Shown here: positions 24,877 to 36,870 of the stretch, piece by piece | How the letters are laid out: the number at the start of each line of letters is the position of its first letter | Numbering within the stretch: position 1 is the stretch's first letter | NCBI RefSeq assembly: GCF_018446385.1 | Contig: NC_055986.1 | Span: 28,517,593 to 28,581,592, forward strand | Direction: 5' to 3' | From: Zingiber officinale | Taxonomy: Eukaryota > Streptophyta > Magnoliopsida > Zingiberales > Zingiberaceae | DNA length: 64,000 nucleotides | Notes under the pieces: model-generated | What the model was told of the DNA's origin: nothing | The model's database searches: none | What the model saw: the letters and a program-made list of their open reading frames with translations, nothing else | Program-made: the position numbers and the translations under genes

Positions 24877-27372
24877 AAGGTATGGGGGATTGTAATGCCC
24901 GAAAATTCTCAAGACTATTTTAGGAATATTCTATGATTTTTCTGGAATTATTAGATATTTTTCCGAAATTTTCCGAGTAGCGGAAGTAGCAAAAATAATT
25001 AGAAGAATAAAAAGGGCTTAAGCGGGAATTGAACCCGGGACCTCTCGGGTCCGCTAAACCTTTAGTTAGCCTTAGTAACCGGTGAACCCAGCAGGGCCGT
25101 GCTGAAAGAGAAGGGAAACATTTATATTTATATTGGAGTTTGGCCTAGTTACCCACTTAATATAAATTAAAAACTTAAGTTGGTTTGGGTTATTTCTTTT
25201 ATTTGGTTCGGCAACTTCTCCCTCTCCAAACCCTCACCGACGCCAACTCCTTCTTCCTCTCTTTCTCTCGGCGCCAACACCCAAGCAAGCCTAGGGTTTC
25301 ATCCCTAGGGCCATAGGAGTGCCTTCCGGTGACATCTCGGGCACAAGGACGTTCCCCTCCGTGAGTAGAACACGTGGACGCGAGCGAGTCGCCGAGAAGT
25401 CGACTCCACCGGAAGTTCTAGCGATTAGATTTGTAAGAAATCTAGCATACAAGGTAAGAAACCCCTCACCTGCAGTATAAGTAGCTCTCGCGTGTTTTCT
25501 TTTATGCATTAGATTAGTTTTAATGAATTTTGTCAGCATATAGGGTGTACTTTAACTCTTCTCACAGATTTAGGGATTAGTGAGCATCTCTAGATGGGCC
25601 GAGCACGTGTATCCTCTGTAGATAGGGGTTTAGACGCTGCTGGGTGCCTAGAGGTGGTCTCCCTGATCGAGAGGAGAGTTAGAGAGCGTCAAATGCTCGA
25701 CAAAATGCCTAGCACAGCCTTATGATACAATGGCCATTTAGTTAAATGCCATAGAACATGTTAATTAGCATGATCAGTTCTCTTTCAGCTTTTATGAGAC
25801 TAGATGTCCAAATGGGTGGGCTCCCACAGTCGCCTCTAAGTTCAGACAACCTAGTTCTAGGTTCAGATAACCTAGATTCAGCAAAATAGTATTAGCTATT
25901 TCAGTATTTTACTTTTCAGTGGCACTGTACTGGATTAGATATCCATTGGGTTGAGCTCCTATAGTCGTCCCTAGGTTTAGCTAACCTAGTAAACCCTACT
26001 AGATTCGGAACTTGCAATCCCGGGTCTAGTTAGGGATGCGCGCACAGCAAGTACAGTTGTCAGGGCCCATCAGCAGCATGTTTAGTATTTTTACTTACTA
26101 TATGTATATGGTTTTCAACCTTTCACAAATTAGTTCGTGAATTCAGTACAGTCCTAGCAGTAGCTTAGGTTTAGTATCAGCTTAGTTCTTCATTGATACC
26201 ATGTGATTGATATCATGTTCAATTTTAGATATGCCTTGATTGTATGCCTATATGTCATGCCATGTTTAGTTTATTCAGTATACTTAGCATATCCTTTCAA
26301 ACAGCATGATTTAAAATCATATTTGCATCGTATGCATGTTTTAGTGAGGTAGATGGTTTCTTACTAAGCTTTTAGCTTACAGATACTATTTTCCTTATAC
26401 TGCAGATACAGGTAAAAGGAAAATAGACTAGCAGTGGAGGCTGGAGGTCAATGCAGGGGAAGATGTGTGTGGATGGAACCTGGAAGAAGATCTTAGGGAA
26501 CTTAACAAGTTTTATCTAAATACTAGAACTGTTTAGAGATTTAGCATTTTGCAATTTAGTTTGTTCATCGTTATGAATTAGTTAATCATGTCCTTATTAT
26601 GTTTAGAACACTTCTTTCATGATGTTAGAATGTCGGTAGATAGTGTTACAATGTTTTCCAGTTGTTGTAGAGTTTGTAGGAGTGATTGAGGTACGAAATA
26701 GTGCTGAAATCAGAGTTTCAGTGCGAAATCAGAAACTCTGATCGATCCATGGATCGATCGGGGGTCCCCAATCGATCCCCGGATCGATTGAGGGCCGATT
26801 CCGCGAACAGAAGGCTTCTGGATCGATCAGCTGATCGATCCAGTCACACGCTGTCGCGAACAGAAGGCCTCTGGATCGATCGGTCGATCGATCCAAGCTA
26901 TTCCTAGCGAACAGAAAGGTTTTTGATCGATCATTGGATCGATTGACTAGGTTGGATCGATCAGCCGATCGATCCAAATGAAGTCCCGTGCACAGAAGCA
27001 CGCGGGATCGATCACTGGATCGATTAGTGAGCCTGGATCGATCAGTCGATCGATCCAGATTATCACCCGAGCACAGTAGCAGTCGGGATCGATCCATGGA
27101 TCGATCCAACATAGAGCAATCGACCCAGCTTAGTCTGGATCGATTGGGAAGTTCAGTTTGACTAAGAAACTTAGCAGATCAGCTTCTAGTCCATAGGGGA
27201 TGTAGGATACGCCTTGTATCCCTTAGATTACATTCATCAGTACATGTAGAACCAAGAATGGTTATCAGTTAGCAACTAAAATTTAAATTAGATCAGAATT
27301 TCCGCACAGTTAGCACAGCATAACTGTAGCGATCGGCCTTACAGCTTAGCTAGTAGAAGGCGGGTCGTTACA
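24877..27372 (+). repeat. Polypurine tract and 3' LTR of Gypsy T
   Basis: The PPT at 24877-24890 reads AAGGTATGGGGGAT. The LTR (24891-27372, 2482 bp) matches the 5' LTR but carries about 50 bp more inside the palindrome array (near 26865-26915), one extra GGATCGATC..GATCGATCC unit. Substitutions are few, so T is younger than A, which it interrupts. Confidence 0.9.
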
Positions 27373-27520
27373 CGACCGGCACCTTGTAGCCTATGGTGAC
27401 ACTGAACCACTGGTCAAAGTCGGTCTTCAAGTAGACCTTCATTCGCTTCTTCCAGTAAGGAAAGTCATACCCGTTGAATAGAGGGGGACGGACTGTGCTA
27501 AAACCTTCGATTTGAGACAT
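27373..27520 (-). pseudogene. N-terminus of Copia A gag
   Basis: The ATG at 27520 starts MSQIEGFSTVRPPLFNGYDFPYWKKRMK and VYLKTDFDQW, the conserved Copia gag leader (DUF4219-type: P.F.G..F.YWK.RM). After 49 codons it is cut by Gypsy T at 27373; the remainder is at 17912 and below. The start is about 276 bp inside the 5' LTR, with the PBS between. Confidence 0.88.
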
Positions 27521-28730
27521 TTTTTACCTTGCACAGACACAAAGAAAACACGGAATCCCAAGACTTGGTCTTGGATTAGTAGTGTGGTATTTAAACAAAC
27601 AACATCTAAAAATGGATTAGTGTTGCACCAGTTCAGCTTAATTGCTACAAAAAAAAATTCAAAAAGGTAATAATACCAGTTTGGATTATAGCGTAAAACT
27701 AAAAACTGAAAAAAAAAAAATTAAAGAAAAATCTCACCCCCCTTGTCTGATTGGTGGTTGCACCAAGTCAAAACAGTACCTACTCTGATATCACTTGTTG
27801 GAGCGTGAAAGTCGGGGGTGAATATCGATCAAAAGATGAGTACGCAGTGGAAAAACGAAATCACAATGCTAACAAGAACCGTTTTATTTGGTTCGGAGCC
27901 TTTGTCGACTCTTACTCTAAGGCTCGCACTCGTCGAGTGCTTTCGTTGGGCAATCCACTAGCAATTCGAAAAAGTTATTACAAAATGAAAGCATAGGAAT
28001 GCTAAAAAATGAAGTACTGACAACAATTAAGGAAAAGAAGAAACAACGCGTTGTCAGAGAAGCTTCACAGCGTCGCAGGAGCACAACACGACAGAGCAAG
28101 TGTTGGATGGCGTTGTAGTGAGTTGTTCTTTGCTCCAGGGCTCACCCTCCTTATATAGGAGGCTCTGGTCGCGTGGATCCCTTCCAGGCGCCCGGACCCC
28201 ATTTTCCAGCAGCTTCAACTCCCAGCAAGAATATGTTAGTCTCAAGCATAATACAAATTATATTACCCTACAAAATAAAGTGTTAGCATAATTATAATAA
28301 TAAAACAGAGTATTAATTAGATTTCATCCCATCGAGACTGGAATCTAGTCAAGATCTCAACTTAGAGTTCCGAAATTGTTCTAAGTTGGATCGGCGCCTA
28401 AGTTCCCTTCCCGGGAACACGTCCTCACAGTCACTCCCCTCCAGTGACTTACCTTAACTTACCTGCCAGACGTCCGATTGTCCCTTCGACCCGTCTGGAC
28501 TTCGTGCTAGCTATCTAGTTGGCTTGTCGACCTAGCTGGGCTTCGTGCCAAACATCCGGTCAGCCCGTCGACCTATCTAGACTTCGTGTCAGCTATCCGG
28601 TCGACCCGTCGACCTAACTGGACTTCTCCTGCACACTTGGTCAAAGAGTTAGATCACAATGAAACTAACTTAACCTACTTTATCATTCATCAAAATCTGA
28701 GTTAGACCGTTAGTGCTAATCGCACCAACA
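27521..28730 (-). repeat. 5' LTR, primer-binding site and leader of Copia A
   Basis: The LTR is 27796-28730 (935 bp; TGTTGG..CCAACA in either reading). Adjacent on the minus strand at 27782-27795 is the PBS AGTGATATCAGAGT, matching the initiator-Met tRNA end with one or two changes. Bases 27521-27781 are an untranslated leader. In the LTR the minus-strand TATA box lies at 28151-28157, GGCGCCCGG palindromes at 28181-28205, and a hairpin-unit array at about 28460-28625. Confidence 0.92.
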
Positions 28731-28745
28731 TGAGATACTCGAAAA

Positions 28746-30198
28746 AATAAGGTGGAGCAAGAAGCAAAGGGAAGAACATTTAGCGAATTCAAACGCAATA
28801 CATCATCTACTAAATGTCCTTCCCCAACAAGAAGTAACAAAGGTTGGAAACTACTCAAGCGCTAGAGAATTATGGGAAAAGCTAGTGGAGCTTCATGAAG
28901 GGACATCGGAAGTGAAATTAGCAAGAAGAGACCTCATTCGAACTCAACTCACCAATATCAAGCTTGAAAAAGGAGAAAGGGTATCTTCACTTCATGCTAA
29001 AATTAAAGAAATTTTAAGTGGGCTAACAAGTGTAGGTGAGAAACTCTCCAACCGAGACATTATGATGAAAGCTATCAATGCTTTCCCAAGAACCTTGACA
29101 TGGAGCTCAATTGTAGACTCATTCTATATTTCAAAGGATCTAGAGAAATCGTCTCTAGATGAATTCTTCTAAACAATGGAGCTCCATGAGACTTATATTG
29201 AAGGATTAGATGGAGAAGCCAATAGATCAAGAGGAGTAGCCCTTGTGGCAAACAAGGGAAAGGGGAAGAAGAAGAAATTTTCATCATCCGATTCTGAGGA
29301 GTCAAGTGCCTCAATGGATAGCGATCAAGAGGCATATATGGTAAGGAAGATGAGAAAATCATTTAAAACTTTTTCTACTAACAAATCTCATGCTAGAAAA
29401 AATTGAAGATGCAAGAGTATAACAAGGAAAGTCATTTGTTACAATTGATAAGGAGAAGGACATATAAGAGATGAATGCCCTCTCTTGAAGAAGAAAGAAG
29501 GAAGAGAAGAAGAAGTCAAAAGAAAAAGGGAAGAAGGTCAAAAACCTAAAAGCAATATGGGATGATCCATCTTCATCGGAGGAAGAAGAACACCATGTTT
29601 CCCATTTTGTTGTAATGGGAATTGATGATGTAGCCTCCACCTCATCCAAAAATGAAGAAGGAAAGAGCTCAAGTGAAGATGAAGAAGGGAGCTCAAGTGA
29701 AGGGGGAGGTCAAACTTCGGATTCGGACTTCTCGGTAGTGAGACACATAATATTCCTCCCCATGTTTTAATTAAAATTATTAAAAGTACAAATGATGATT
29801 TGTTTAAGGCTAAAAGTGAAAATAAGTCTTTGAAACATGATATTTGCATGCTTAAGGAAAAATTAGAATTCATGACTACTAAGGATAATGATATACATGT
29901 TTCTTCTACAAATTCAAATGATTCATGCTTAGAAGAAGAAAATAACGCTTTAAGGGAAAAGGTAGAACACCTCACCAAAACCCTTAGAAAATTTAAAATT
30001 GGCTCAAATACCCTAAACATGATTATTGGGAGCCCAAGGGCAAGTTTCAACAAAAAGGGTTTAGGGTATAAGGAATCCAATAATGAAAAAGTCTATCATT
30101 GTCTAATTGCTAGGAGGCAACCCAAGACAAAGACAATAGATAGAAAATGGATTCCCAAGGAGTATTTGGTAAACCCAATTAAGAAGAATCTTTATTAG
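28746..30198 (+). pseudogene. gag of Copia E
   Basis: The UBN2 capsid region is readable: QEVTKVGNYSSARELWEKLV, ELHEGTSEVKLARRDLIRTQ, SLHAKIKEILSGLTSVGEKL, AINAFPRTLTWSSIVDSFYI. A TAA at about 29170 follows DEFF. The zinc knuckle near 29440-29490 (CYNC..GEGHIRDEC) has its second half disrupted by TGA TAA. The open segment 29800-30198 is coiled-coil-like and ends IPKEYLVNPIKKNLY, where TAG replaces the tryptophan of the NLYWVPK motif seen in element D. It is non-functional. Confidence 0.83.
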
Positions 30199-31166
30199 GT
30201 ACCAAAATCAATCCTCAAGGGTTAGAGGATTTTGGGTCAAGTCAGCCATGGAAGTCATAATTCCATTTTTTATATATGGTTGACTTGAGACCAAAAAGGG
30301 GAGCACTTAGTCTTGATAGAAAGTCATGATAAAAAGGGCTAAGTAGATATTACCTTTATTTCATCTCACAATTACTTGCATTATTTTCTAAACATAGATG
30401 TGAGGTGATAGGATGATACAAATAATTCACTTATGTTTATGGCATTTTGATGAGTTATGAAATGTATCAATTTTTAGTGATCATAGACCAACTATGGGGA
30501 AAATAAATATTTAATTAATAGACATCTTTCTCATAGATCATAGTTGGATATTTTAAATGCTTTGAAAACATTTCTATGTTTTATTTATCGTGGTATAGCT
30601 ATTTTGAAACATATGCTTGCAAAACTAGGTTTCAAATTGATACACAATTTCATGTTTTCAAAGTTTTTGATTTTGGGTCAAAATTTTAAAAATACATTGA
30701 CTTTTCATGAAAATATATTTTCCCTAGTTAGAGGACCTTAAAATAAATATGTTTTCAAAATTTCATAATTTTTCAAATTTTCTAGAATTTTTTATGCATT
30801 TCTGAAGTTGACTTCAGAATGTTGAAATTTAGATTAGTAAGTGTCAGTCGGCTACAACAGTTTGCAGTCAACTGGTACATGTTTTCCAGCATTTTCAGAA
30901 GCTAGTTGTGGTTCATTTAGTCTACATTTGATGTAATGGTATGCATGATTGTTTGGTACAATCTTTTTTATGGTATCAAAGGGGGAGAAATGGGTAGGTT
31001 TAAGTTAGAAACCTACTTGTGTGCAAAACTTGAAAATTAAGGTTGAGAGCATATGTTAAGGGGAAGCTTGGGCTTTATGCTTCATGTTTACATATTGCTA
31101 GTAATTTTCAAAGTTATTATTTGTGTCTAACTTAAACATATTGCCACACATCAAAAAGGGGGAGAT
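30199..31166 (+). other. Non-coding 3' interior and PPT of Copia E
   Basis: AT-rich sequence without a credible ORF; the 65-codon ORF at 30544-30741 has no recognisable motif. It ends in the polypurine tract at 31153-31166 directly before the TGTTGG of the LTR. Confidence 0.7.
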
Positions 31167-34100
31167 TGTTGGTGCAATCGACTTAGGTTTGATCGATACG
31201 ATCATGGTTTTGATGTGTGTGTCAAAGAGTTTAAGTTAGGATTTCATATTGGTTTGATATGTGTGTTTGAGTCATGCAGGACTTGGTGAAACTGTTAGTT
31301 GCTACTCGGAAAATCTAATGATTTCACTGTATAAAAATTTTGTACAAAGGTCTGAACCTTTTTCCTAGCTACCATGTGTTCTTTTAAATTAAACTTGGAT
31401 CGCCTGCGGAACTTAACACGTTTGATCCAAAGTTTAATTTATTTGTTCTTTTAGGTTTAGACTTGGATTCCTACGGAACTTAACACTTTCGATCCAAATC
31501 ACCTAGGTTATTAATTCTATTAAATATTAATTTCCAAAATTGGCTTCCAGTACTGACGTGGCGAGGCACATAGCCTTCTTGGATATGGGAGCAACCACCA
31601 TCGACTAGACAAAGCCTTTTAAGGAAAACTAATATTTAATTTCCTTAAATAACTTTAGGTCAACCGAAAAGAACAATCAAATCACAAGGAAAAGAAAAAC
31701 AAAAGAACACAACATCGAAAATAAATTCGAAATACTAGAATCGCATGCCTCTTGTATTTGGTATTATTTCCAAAAATAACTAGTATGATGTGGAAAGGAA
31801 AAATACTAGTTATACCTTTTAGAAAGACCTCTTGATCTTCTACCGTATTCCTCTTCTAACCTCGGACGTTGTGTGGGCAACGATCTTCCGAGATGAGAAC
31901 CACCTTTCCACCTTCCTTCTTTCTTCTAGATTTCGGCCACAATAAATTTCTTCAAGGATGAAGAATTTTGGCCACTACCAATGCTCCAAGGGATGCTAGA
32001 GACGAGGCTTGCTTTCTCTTCTTCTTCTCCTTCCTTGATCCGGCCAAAAACAAAAGCTCCACCAAGAAGATAGGTTTCGGCCAACAAGAGGAGAGGAGAG
32101 AAATAGGGCCAGCCACCAAAACCAAGGAAGAGAGGGAGGAAAAGAATAGAGGTTGTTCTTCCTTGAAGGCTCCTCTACCTCCTCTTTTATAATCCTTGGT
32201 CTTGGCAAATAAGGAAAATTTAATAAAAACTTCCTTAATTCCTTTACCATGAAAAAGAAAATTTTATTTAATTAAAAATAATTTTTCTTCTCATTATTAT
32301 AATGGCCGGCCAAACCAAATTTCCAAGCAAATAAAAATTTTAAACACAAATTAAAACTTCCTTATTTGCTTCCGGAAATTTTATAAAAAATTTCTCCAAT
32401 AATTTTTATCCCTTCATGATTGGTTAAAAGGAAATTTTATAAATTAAATCTTTCTTTAAACATGTGGATAATTTCCGGAAAGTTATCTCAAAAATTAAAA
32501 TCTCCTTTCAATTTACAAATAAGGAAAGATATCAAATCTTTTCTTAATCTTTTGTAGAAACTAATAAAAGAGAATTATTAATTTTTAAACTTTCTTTTAA
32601 ATCATGAACATGGTTAAAAGGAAAATTTTTACCAAAATTAAAATCAACCTTTTAATCTACAAATAAGGAAAGAGATTTAGCTCTTCTCTTAATCTTTTGT
32701 AGAATCTTATAAAAGGAAAGATTTAAATTTTTAAACTCTCTTTTAAATCATGTTATCCACATAAGAAAAATTTTAAAAATAAAAATCCTTTTATTTTAAT
32801 TTGGGCCGGCCACACCAAGCTTGAACCCAAGCTAGGGCCGCCCACCTTGAAGCACCCATGAACCAAACTTTGGTCGGCCCTAGCTTGGTCTCCAAGCTAG
32901 CTTGGCCGGCCCCTATGGGATGGGTAAGAAGGTGGGTATAGGTGGGTATAGTACTCTATAATTAAGAGGCTACGATAGGGACCGAGAGGAGGAATTGGTT
33001 TTGGTCTCCCGATAAAATTAAGCATCCCGTGTTCGCCCCGAACACACAACTTAATTTTATCAATAATAATTCATTCCACTAGAGAACTATTATTGAACTA
33101 CCGCACCAATCCCAAATTACATTTTGGGCTCCTTCTTATTATGAGTGTGTTAGTCTCCCTGTGTTTAAGATAACAAATGTCCACTAATTAAGTAAGTTAC
33201 TGACAACTCACTTAATTAATATCTAGCTCCAAGAGTAGTACCACTCAACTTCATCGTCATGTCGGACTAAGTCCACCTGCAGGGTTTAACATGACAATCC
33301 TTATGAGCTCCTCTTGGGGACATTCTCAACCTAGATCACTAGGACACAGTTTCCTTCTATAATCAACAACACACACTATAAGTGATATCATTTCCCAACT
33401 TATCGGGCTTATTGCTTTATCGAACTAAATCTCACCCATTGATAAATTAAAGAAATAAATATCAAATATATGTGCTTGTTATTATATTAGGATTAAGAGC
33501 ACACACTTCCATAATAACTGAGGTCTTTGTTCCTTTATAAAGTCAGTATAAAAGAAAGACCTCAAATGGTCCTACTCAATACACTCTAAGTGTACTAGTG
33601 CAATTATATAGTTAAGATAAACTAATACTTAATTACACTACGACCTTCCAATGGTTTGTTCCTTTCCATCTTGGTCGTGAGCTACTGTTTATAATTTATA
33701 AGGAACCGATAATATGATCTTCTGTGTGTGACATCACACACCATGTTATCTACAATATAAATTAATTGAACAATTACATTTATCATAAATATAGACATTT
33801 GACCAATGTGATTCTTATTACTAGATAAATGTTTATACCAAAAGCTAGGCTTTTAGTATACATCCTAACAGAAACACACATGAGGAGCTTGGTACAACTA
33901 AGCTTGGGAAGCTCATCCAAAGGCTTGGATCCTTGAGTCGGTGAAGGATTATGTGGAAACATCCAAGGGACCGCCGGACAAGGAGCAACGGAGTGGAGCC
34001 GAGGGAAGTCGACTTCAAGGAAACACGAAGAATGCATAAAGAGGAGTCACGGGCTTAGGTGCATCTGAAAGATGAAGGCCGAGGAAGAGGACTTCAAAGT

Positions 34101-34835
34101 GCGACTCCGGAGAGGATGAGTGTAAGTATGTAACCGGGACCAGTTGACTGCTGGAAGTGACAGTCGACTAGTCCAATAGACTGAGCAGTCGACTGGGAGA
34201 GAACAGAAGCATTCTGTTCACTCAGTCAGCAACGACCAGTTGACTGGTACTTTTACCAATCGACTGGTAAGTGACTGTTGGTAGAAACCCTGATTCTGCC
34301 AAGTAGTAGTTGGGTATGTCCAACGGTTGCACTAGTTGACTGATGGAAGTGTCAGTCGACTAATGCCGAGATGAGTTGATATGATGATCAACTCTCTCCT
34401 CTTATTTATAAGTAGTTTTGAAGCATGAAGGAGGTTACTCATGCTTGTTGAATAACCCCTAAGTCTTTGCCCAAAGCTTCCAAGTCTTCTCTTTCTCTCC
34501 AATCCTAAGTTTCATCTTGTAAAGAGGAAGAGACCTTTGTGAGAGGTTTGCTCCACTGAGAAGGAAAAAGCTCTAGACGAAGATTGTCGGGGATTGATAC
34601 ACTGAAGGATCAAGGGTTCGTCCACATCAAAGACACACCGTTGGGTAGGAGCAAACAATCTCCAAACCACGTAAAGGAATCATGTTAGCATTTGTGTTCT
34701 TACTTATTGCTTTCATTGTTTTAGTTTCATTTCCATTTGTGCAAACTAACCGTGTAGAGAAGAAAGGGAACTTGCGCACGGGGGGGTGACCTAGCTATCT
34801 AATCATCCCTTCTATCCAACCGTAAGATCCCCACA
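31167..34835 (+). repeat. 3' LTR of Copia E, split by a solo LTR
   Basis: Pieces are 31167-31292 and 33871-34835. In the second piece, bases 34140-34370 carry repeated AGTCGACTG-type palindromes, and a TATA-like TTATTTATAA lies at 34402-34411, followed by the R/U5 part. The right end (about 34835) is uncertain because the second LTR and target duplication are not in the window. Confidence 0.75.
31293..33870 (-). repeat. Solo LTR 'S' inside the LTR of Copia E
   Basis: The 2578-bp block runs TGTTAG..CTAACA and is flanked by a perfect GAAAC duplication (31288-31292 and 33871-33875). On the minus strand it starts TGTTAGGATGTATACTAAAA. It contains no gag, pol or inner LTR, so it is a solo LTR. 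It is AT-rich, with an oligopyrimidine-rich, plant-gene-like stretch near 31960-32200 that gives short ORFs without recognised homology. Confidence 0.85.
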
Positions 34836-35156
34836 GCATGGGCCTAGAAGGTGGCACGCAGGCCAAAATATGATAGCGACACGCAAGCCAGGATAAGATA
34901 ATGGCACATAGGCCAGAACATGACACAGGCTAGCATAAGACAATAGCGCGAAGACCGGAACATAATCTCGGCTCAAAGGTCGGAACATAATAACAACGCT
35001 AAAGCCGAAACACCATATCGGCTAGAAGGCCAAAAAACAATAACGAGGTGCACACTGCGGTGACTCGGAGGAGGTTGGATCGCATCAAAAGCGCATGCAA
35101 ATGCAGATTGGGGGCTAGGTCAATGCCGAAAGCATGCGGCAGCGCAGATCAAAGGG
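34836..35156. repeat. Degenerate short tandem repeats between elements
   Basis: Bases about 34852-35045 contain six or more decayed copies of a 24-26 bp unit (GGCACGCAGGCCAAAATATGA and variants such as GACACGCAAGCCAGGATAAGA). No ORF is credible. The stretch joins the end of LTR E to the truncated LTR of element C; a deletion has probably removed the original junction. Confidence 0.55.
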
Positions 35157-35885
35157 CCAGAGTTTTACTTGGTTACAACCTAGGTGGTTGTTAATCCAAG
35201 ACATTGAAAAAGCACTAGAAGATCACCTTCATTGAAGGCGGAGAAGTCTTTTACACATGTTGACAGCTCAAGAATTACTAGGAAAGTTAATACAAAAGTT
35301 GTTAATTATTTCCTAAGTCCAGGAGTCTTTTATAGCCGTTGGAAAACTCTATTCGCAACTTGAAGGCGCCTCCAATGTGCTCCAAGGCGCCTTCCATCAA
35401 ATAAGTTTTATCCGCTGAGGATAAAACTCTATCCGCGGCTAACGGTTATTGGAAGGCGCCTTCGTACTGTTCATCGAAGACGCCTTTCAGCCATGGAATG
35501 CGCCTTCTATACGGCATATCAGCTCCTTTACTGATCTCTTCATATGGGTGATGTTTCGGCTAACCAGAGTTGAGCTCACCCGAACCCAACTCCAACCTTC
35601 TCCTCGAGCAGCCTTCCTCCCTGGCTTCTCATCCCTCGGACCGTCGCGCGTGTCCTTCTCATCTGCCGATGTACTATTCCATAGCATCTCGTCCATTGGA
35701 TACACCGAGCCCATCGACTCCCTTCCTGTGTCATCCTTCTAACTAGCTGTGTTTTCCGCTCGACTTTTTATATTCCTAAGCTCCTGCACACTTAGACACA
35801 AGAATCAAACACAACAAAATCTAACTGAACTTAGTTGACCACATTAAAACTATCTCAGGGTACTAATAATTTTCTCCTTTTTGAT
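35157..35885 (-). repeat. Truncated 3' LTR and PPT of Copia C
   Basis: It matches 42352-43091 from CAGAGTTTTACTTGGTTA onward. The expected terminal TG (minus strand) has become TA at 35867-35868. GGCGCC-centred palindromes lie at about 35370-35500. The ORF at 35449-35742 belongs to this LTR and recurs in the other copy (42701-43028), so it is not a gene. Confidence 0.82.
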
Positions 35886-36870
35886 GTGTATCAATCCAAG
35901 TTCAAGTTAAGGTTTAAAATGCAATAATATAGTAAAGAAATAAATTAAACAAGCTAATTGCAAAAATAAATACAAGGATAAAAATTATGGCAATTAAACG
36001 AGTTAATAAAAATTGTAAACTTCGTAAAAACAAAAGAATGTCCTTACTCCCCTTACCTTGTACATATTTCTCCCCATTTAATCATATCACAAAAGGAAAA
36101 TAACATAAATAGGTAGAAATTTTTTATATAAATTTCTAAGGGTACATTACAAGAATTTTCAATAAGCTGATATATTTTCAGAAAATTCTAGGGATACATA
36201 ACAAGAAATCTTAGTTTAATGATAAAAAAAAGTTTTCAAATTTCTATTTATTTTGAATTTTAAATTTTAAATTTTTTTAACTGATAATATTATATTTTAT
36301 CAAAAAAATAATATTTTTAAATTTTAAGTTTGTAAAATATTTTAAATTTTAAAGTATTCTTTTTTAAAAAAAATTACTCAATAGTAAAAAAAAAAATTGA
36401 AAAATTTCTATTTGTAGATTAAATCATCAAATAGTATATAAAAAAATTAACTCAGAAAATAAACAGAAAAAATATTTTTTAATTGAGATAATTTTAAAAA
36501 TAAATTTTAATCTAAAAAAGACTTTGGAATTCAATATAGTTTCTTACCTACTAGATTTATTAAAAATTTTGGAGGTATATAACTTCTAGGGATTTTCCTG
36601 ATCTATCCCTAGTGATTTCTAATATACCAGTTGATTCTACTATAATTTATAAATTTTAATTTTTGATAACTATTTAACTTCAAACATGTATAGTCATTTT
36701 CTAGTTTTCTATTTGTGTTTTCAATTTATCATTTTCTATTATTAAATTATCATACATTATTATGGGGCATGAATTAGCTAAGGTTAATTTTATCTTAGTA
36801 TTTTCTCTTTCTAGTTTTACTAAATTCTTGGAGAGTACCTTAATAAATTGAAATAACTTTTCAGGAGGCA
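35886..36870 (-). other. AT-rich non-coding interior of Copia C
   Basis: About 1 kb, mostly A and T with homopolymer runs. It lies between the gag remnant and the PPT. I see no coding or RNA feature in it. Confidence 0.6.

Larger units (their letters stand above)
17913..27372 (+). mobile_element. Tekay/Del-type chromoviral Gypsy element 'T', complete
   Basis: This 9.46-kb plus-strand insertion sits in the gag of Copia A. Its LTRs are 17913-20358 and 24891-27372; both begin TGTAA(C/T)GCCCG and end GTTACA. Flanks CGACA (17908-17912) and CGACC (27373-27377) are the target duplication with one mismatch. Order: LTR, PBS, gag, protease, RT, RNase H, integrase with chromodomain-like end, PPT, LTR. 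The very long LTRs and the C-terminal chromodomain-like tail point to the Tekay/Del chromovirus clade. All enzymatic domains are recognisable, but stops and frameshifts abound. Confidence 0.9.
1..28730 (-). mobile_element. Copia LTR retrotransposon 'A', nested, left edge cut
   Basis: The element runs on the minus strand. Its 5' LTR is at 27796-28730 and its 3' LTR at 1-970, with about 124 bp of the latter lost at the window edge. Between them, in minus-strand order, are a primer-binding site, gag (27520-27373 continued at 17912-16595), protease, integrase, reverse transcriptase and RNase H. That PR-INT-RT-RNaseH order defines Copia. Three later insertions split it: T in gag, G between gag and protease, and a solo LTR in RT. 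Coding parts contain stops and frameshifts, so it is not autonomous now. Bases TGAGA after 28730 may be one copy of its target duplication; the other is outside the window. Confidence 0.9.
28731..34835 (+). mobile_element. Copia element 'E', gag-only, 5' part outside window
   Basis: Copia A is inserted in this plus-strand element, so its 5' LTR and gag start lie left of the window. Here one sees gag (28746-30198), 950 bp of non-coding interior, the PPT at 31153-31166 (AAAAAGGGGGAGAT) and the 3' LTR from 31167. The LTR is interrupted by a solo LTR (31293-33870) and resumes to about 34835, where a CCCCACA end is the best guess. No protease, integrase or RT lies between gag and the PPT, so the visible part is a gag-only, non-autonomous Copia. 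Confidence 0.82.

Noticed and set aside
26729..27112. Open frames with DRSxDRS repeats in the LTRs of T (also 19723-20098)
   Set aside because: They arise from GATCGATC palindromes and are open on both strands in both LTR copies; no protein-like composition or start context.
31968..32250. Short ORFs on both strands within solo LTR S
   Set aside because: No recognisable motif, overlapping on both strands, inside a solo LTR.
35449..35742. 97-codon ORF, repeated at 42762-43028
   Set aside because: It belongs to the LTR of element C, not to a gene.
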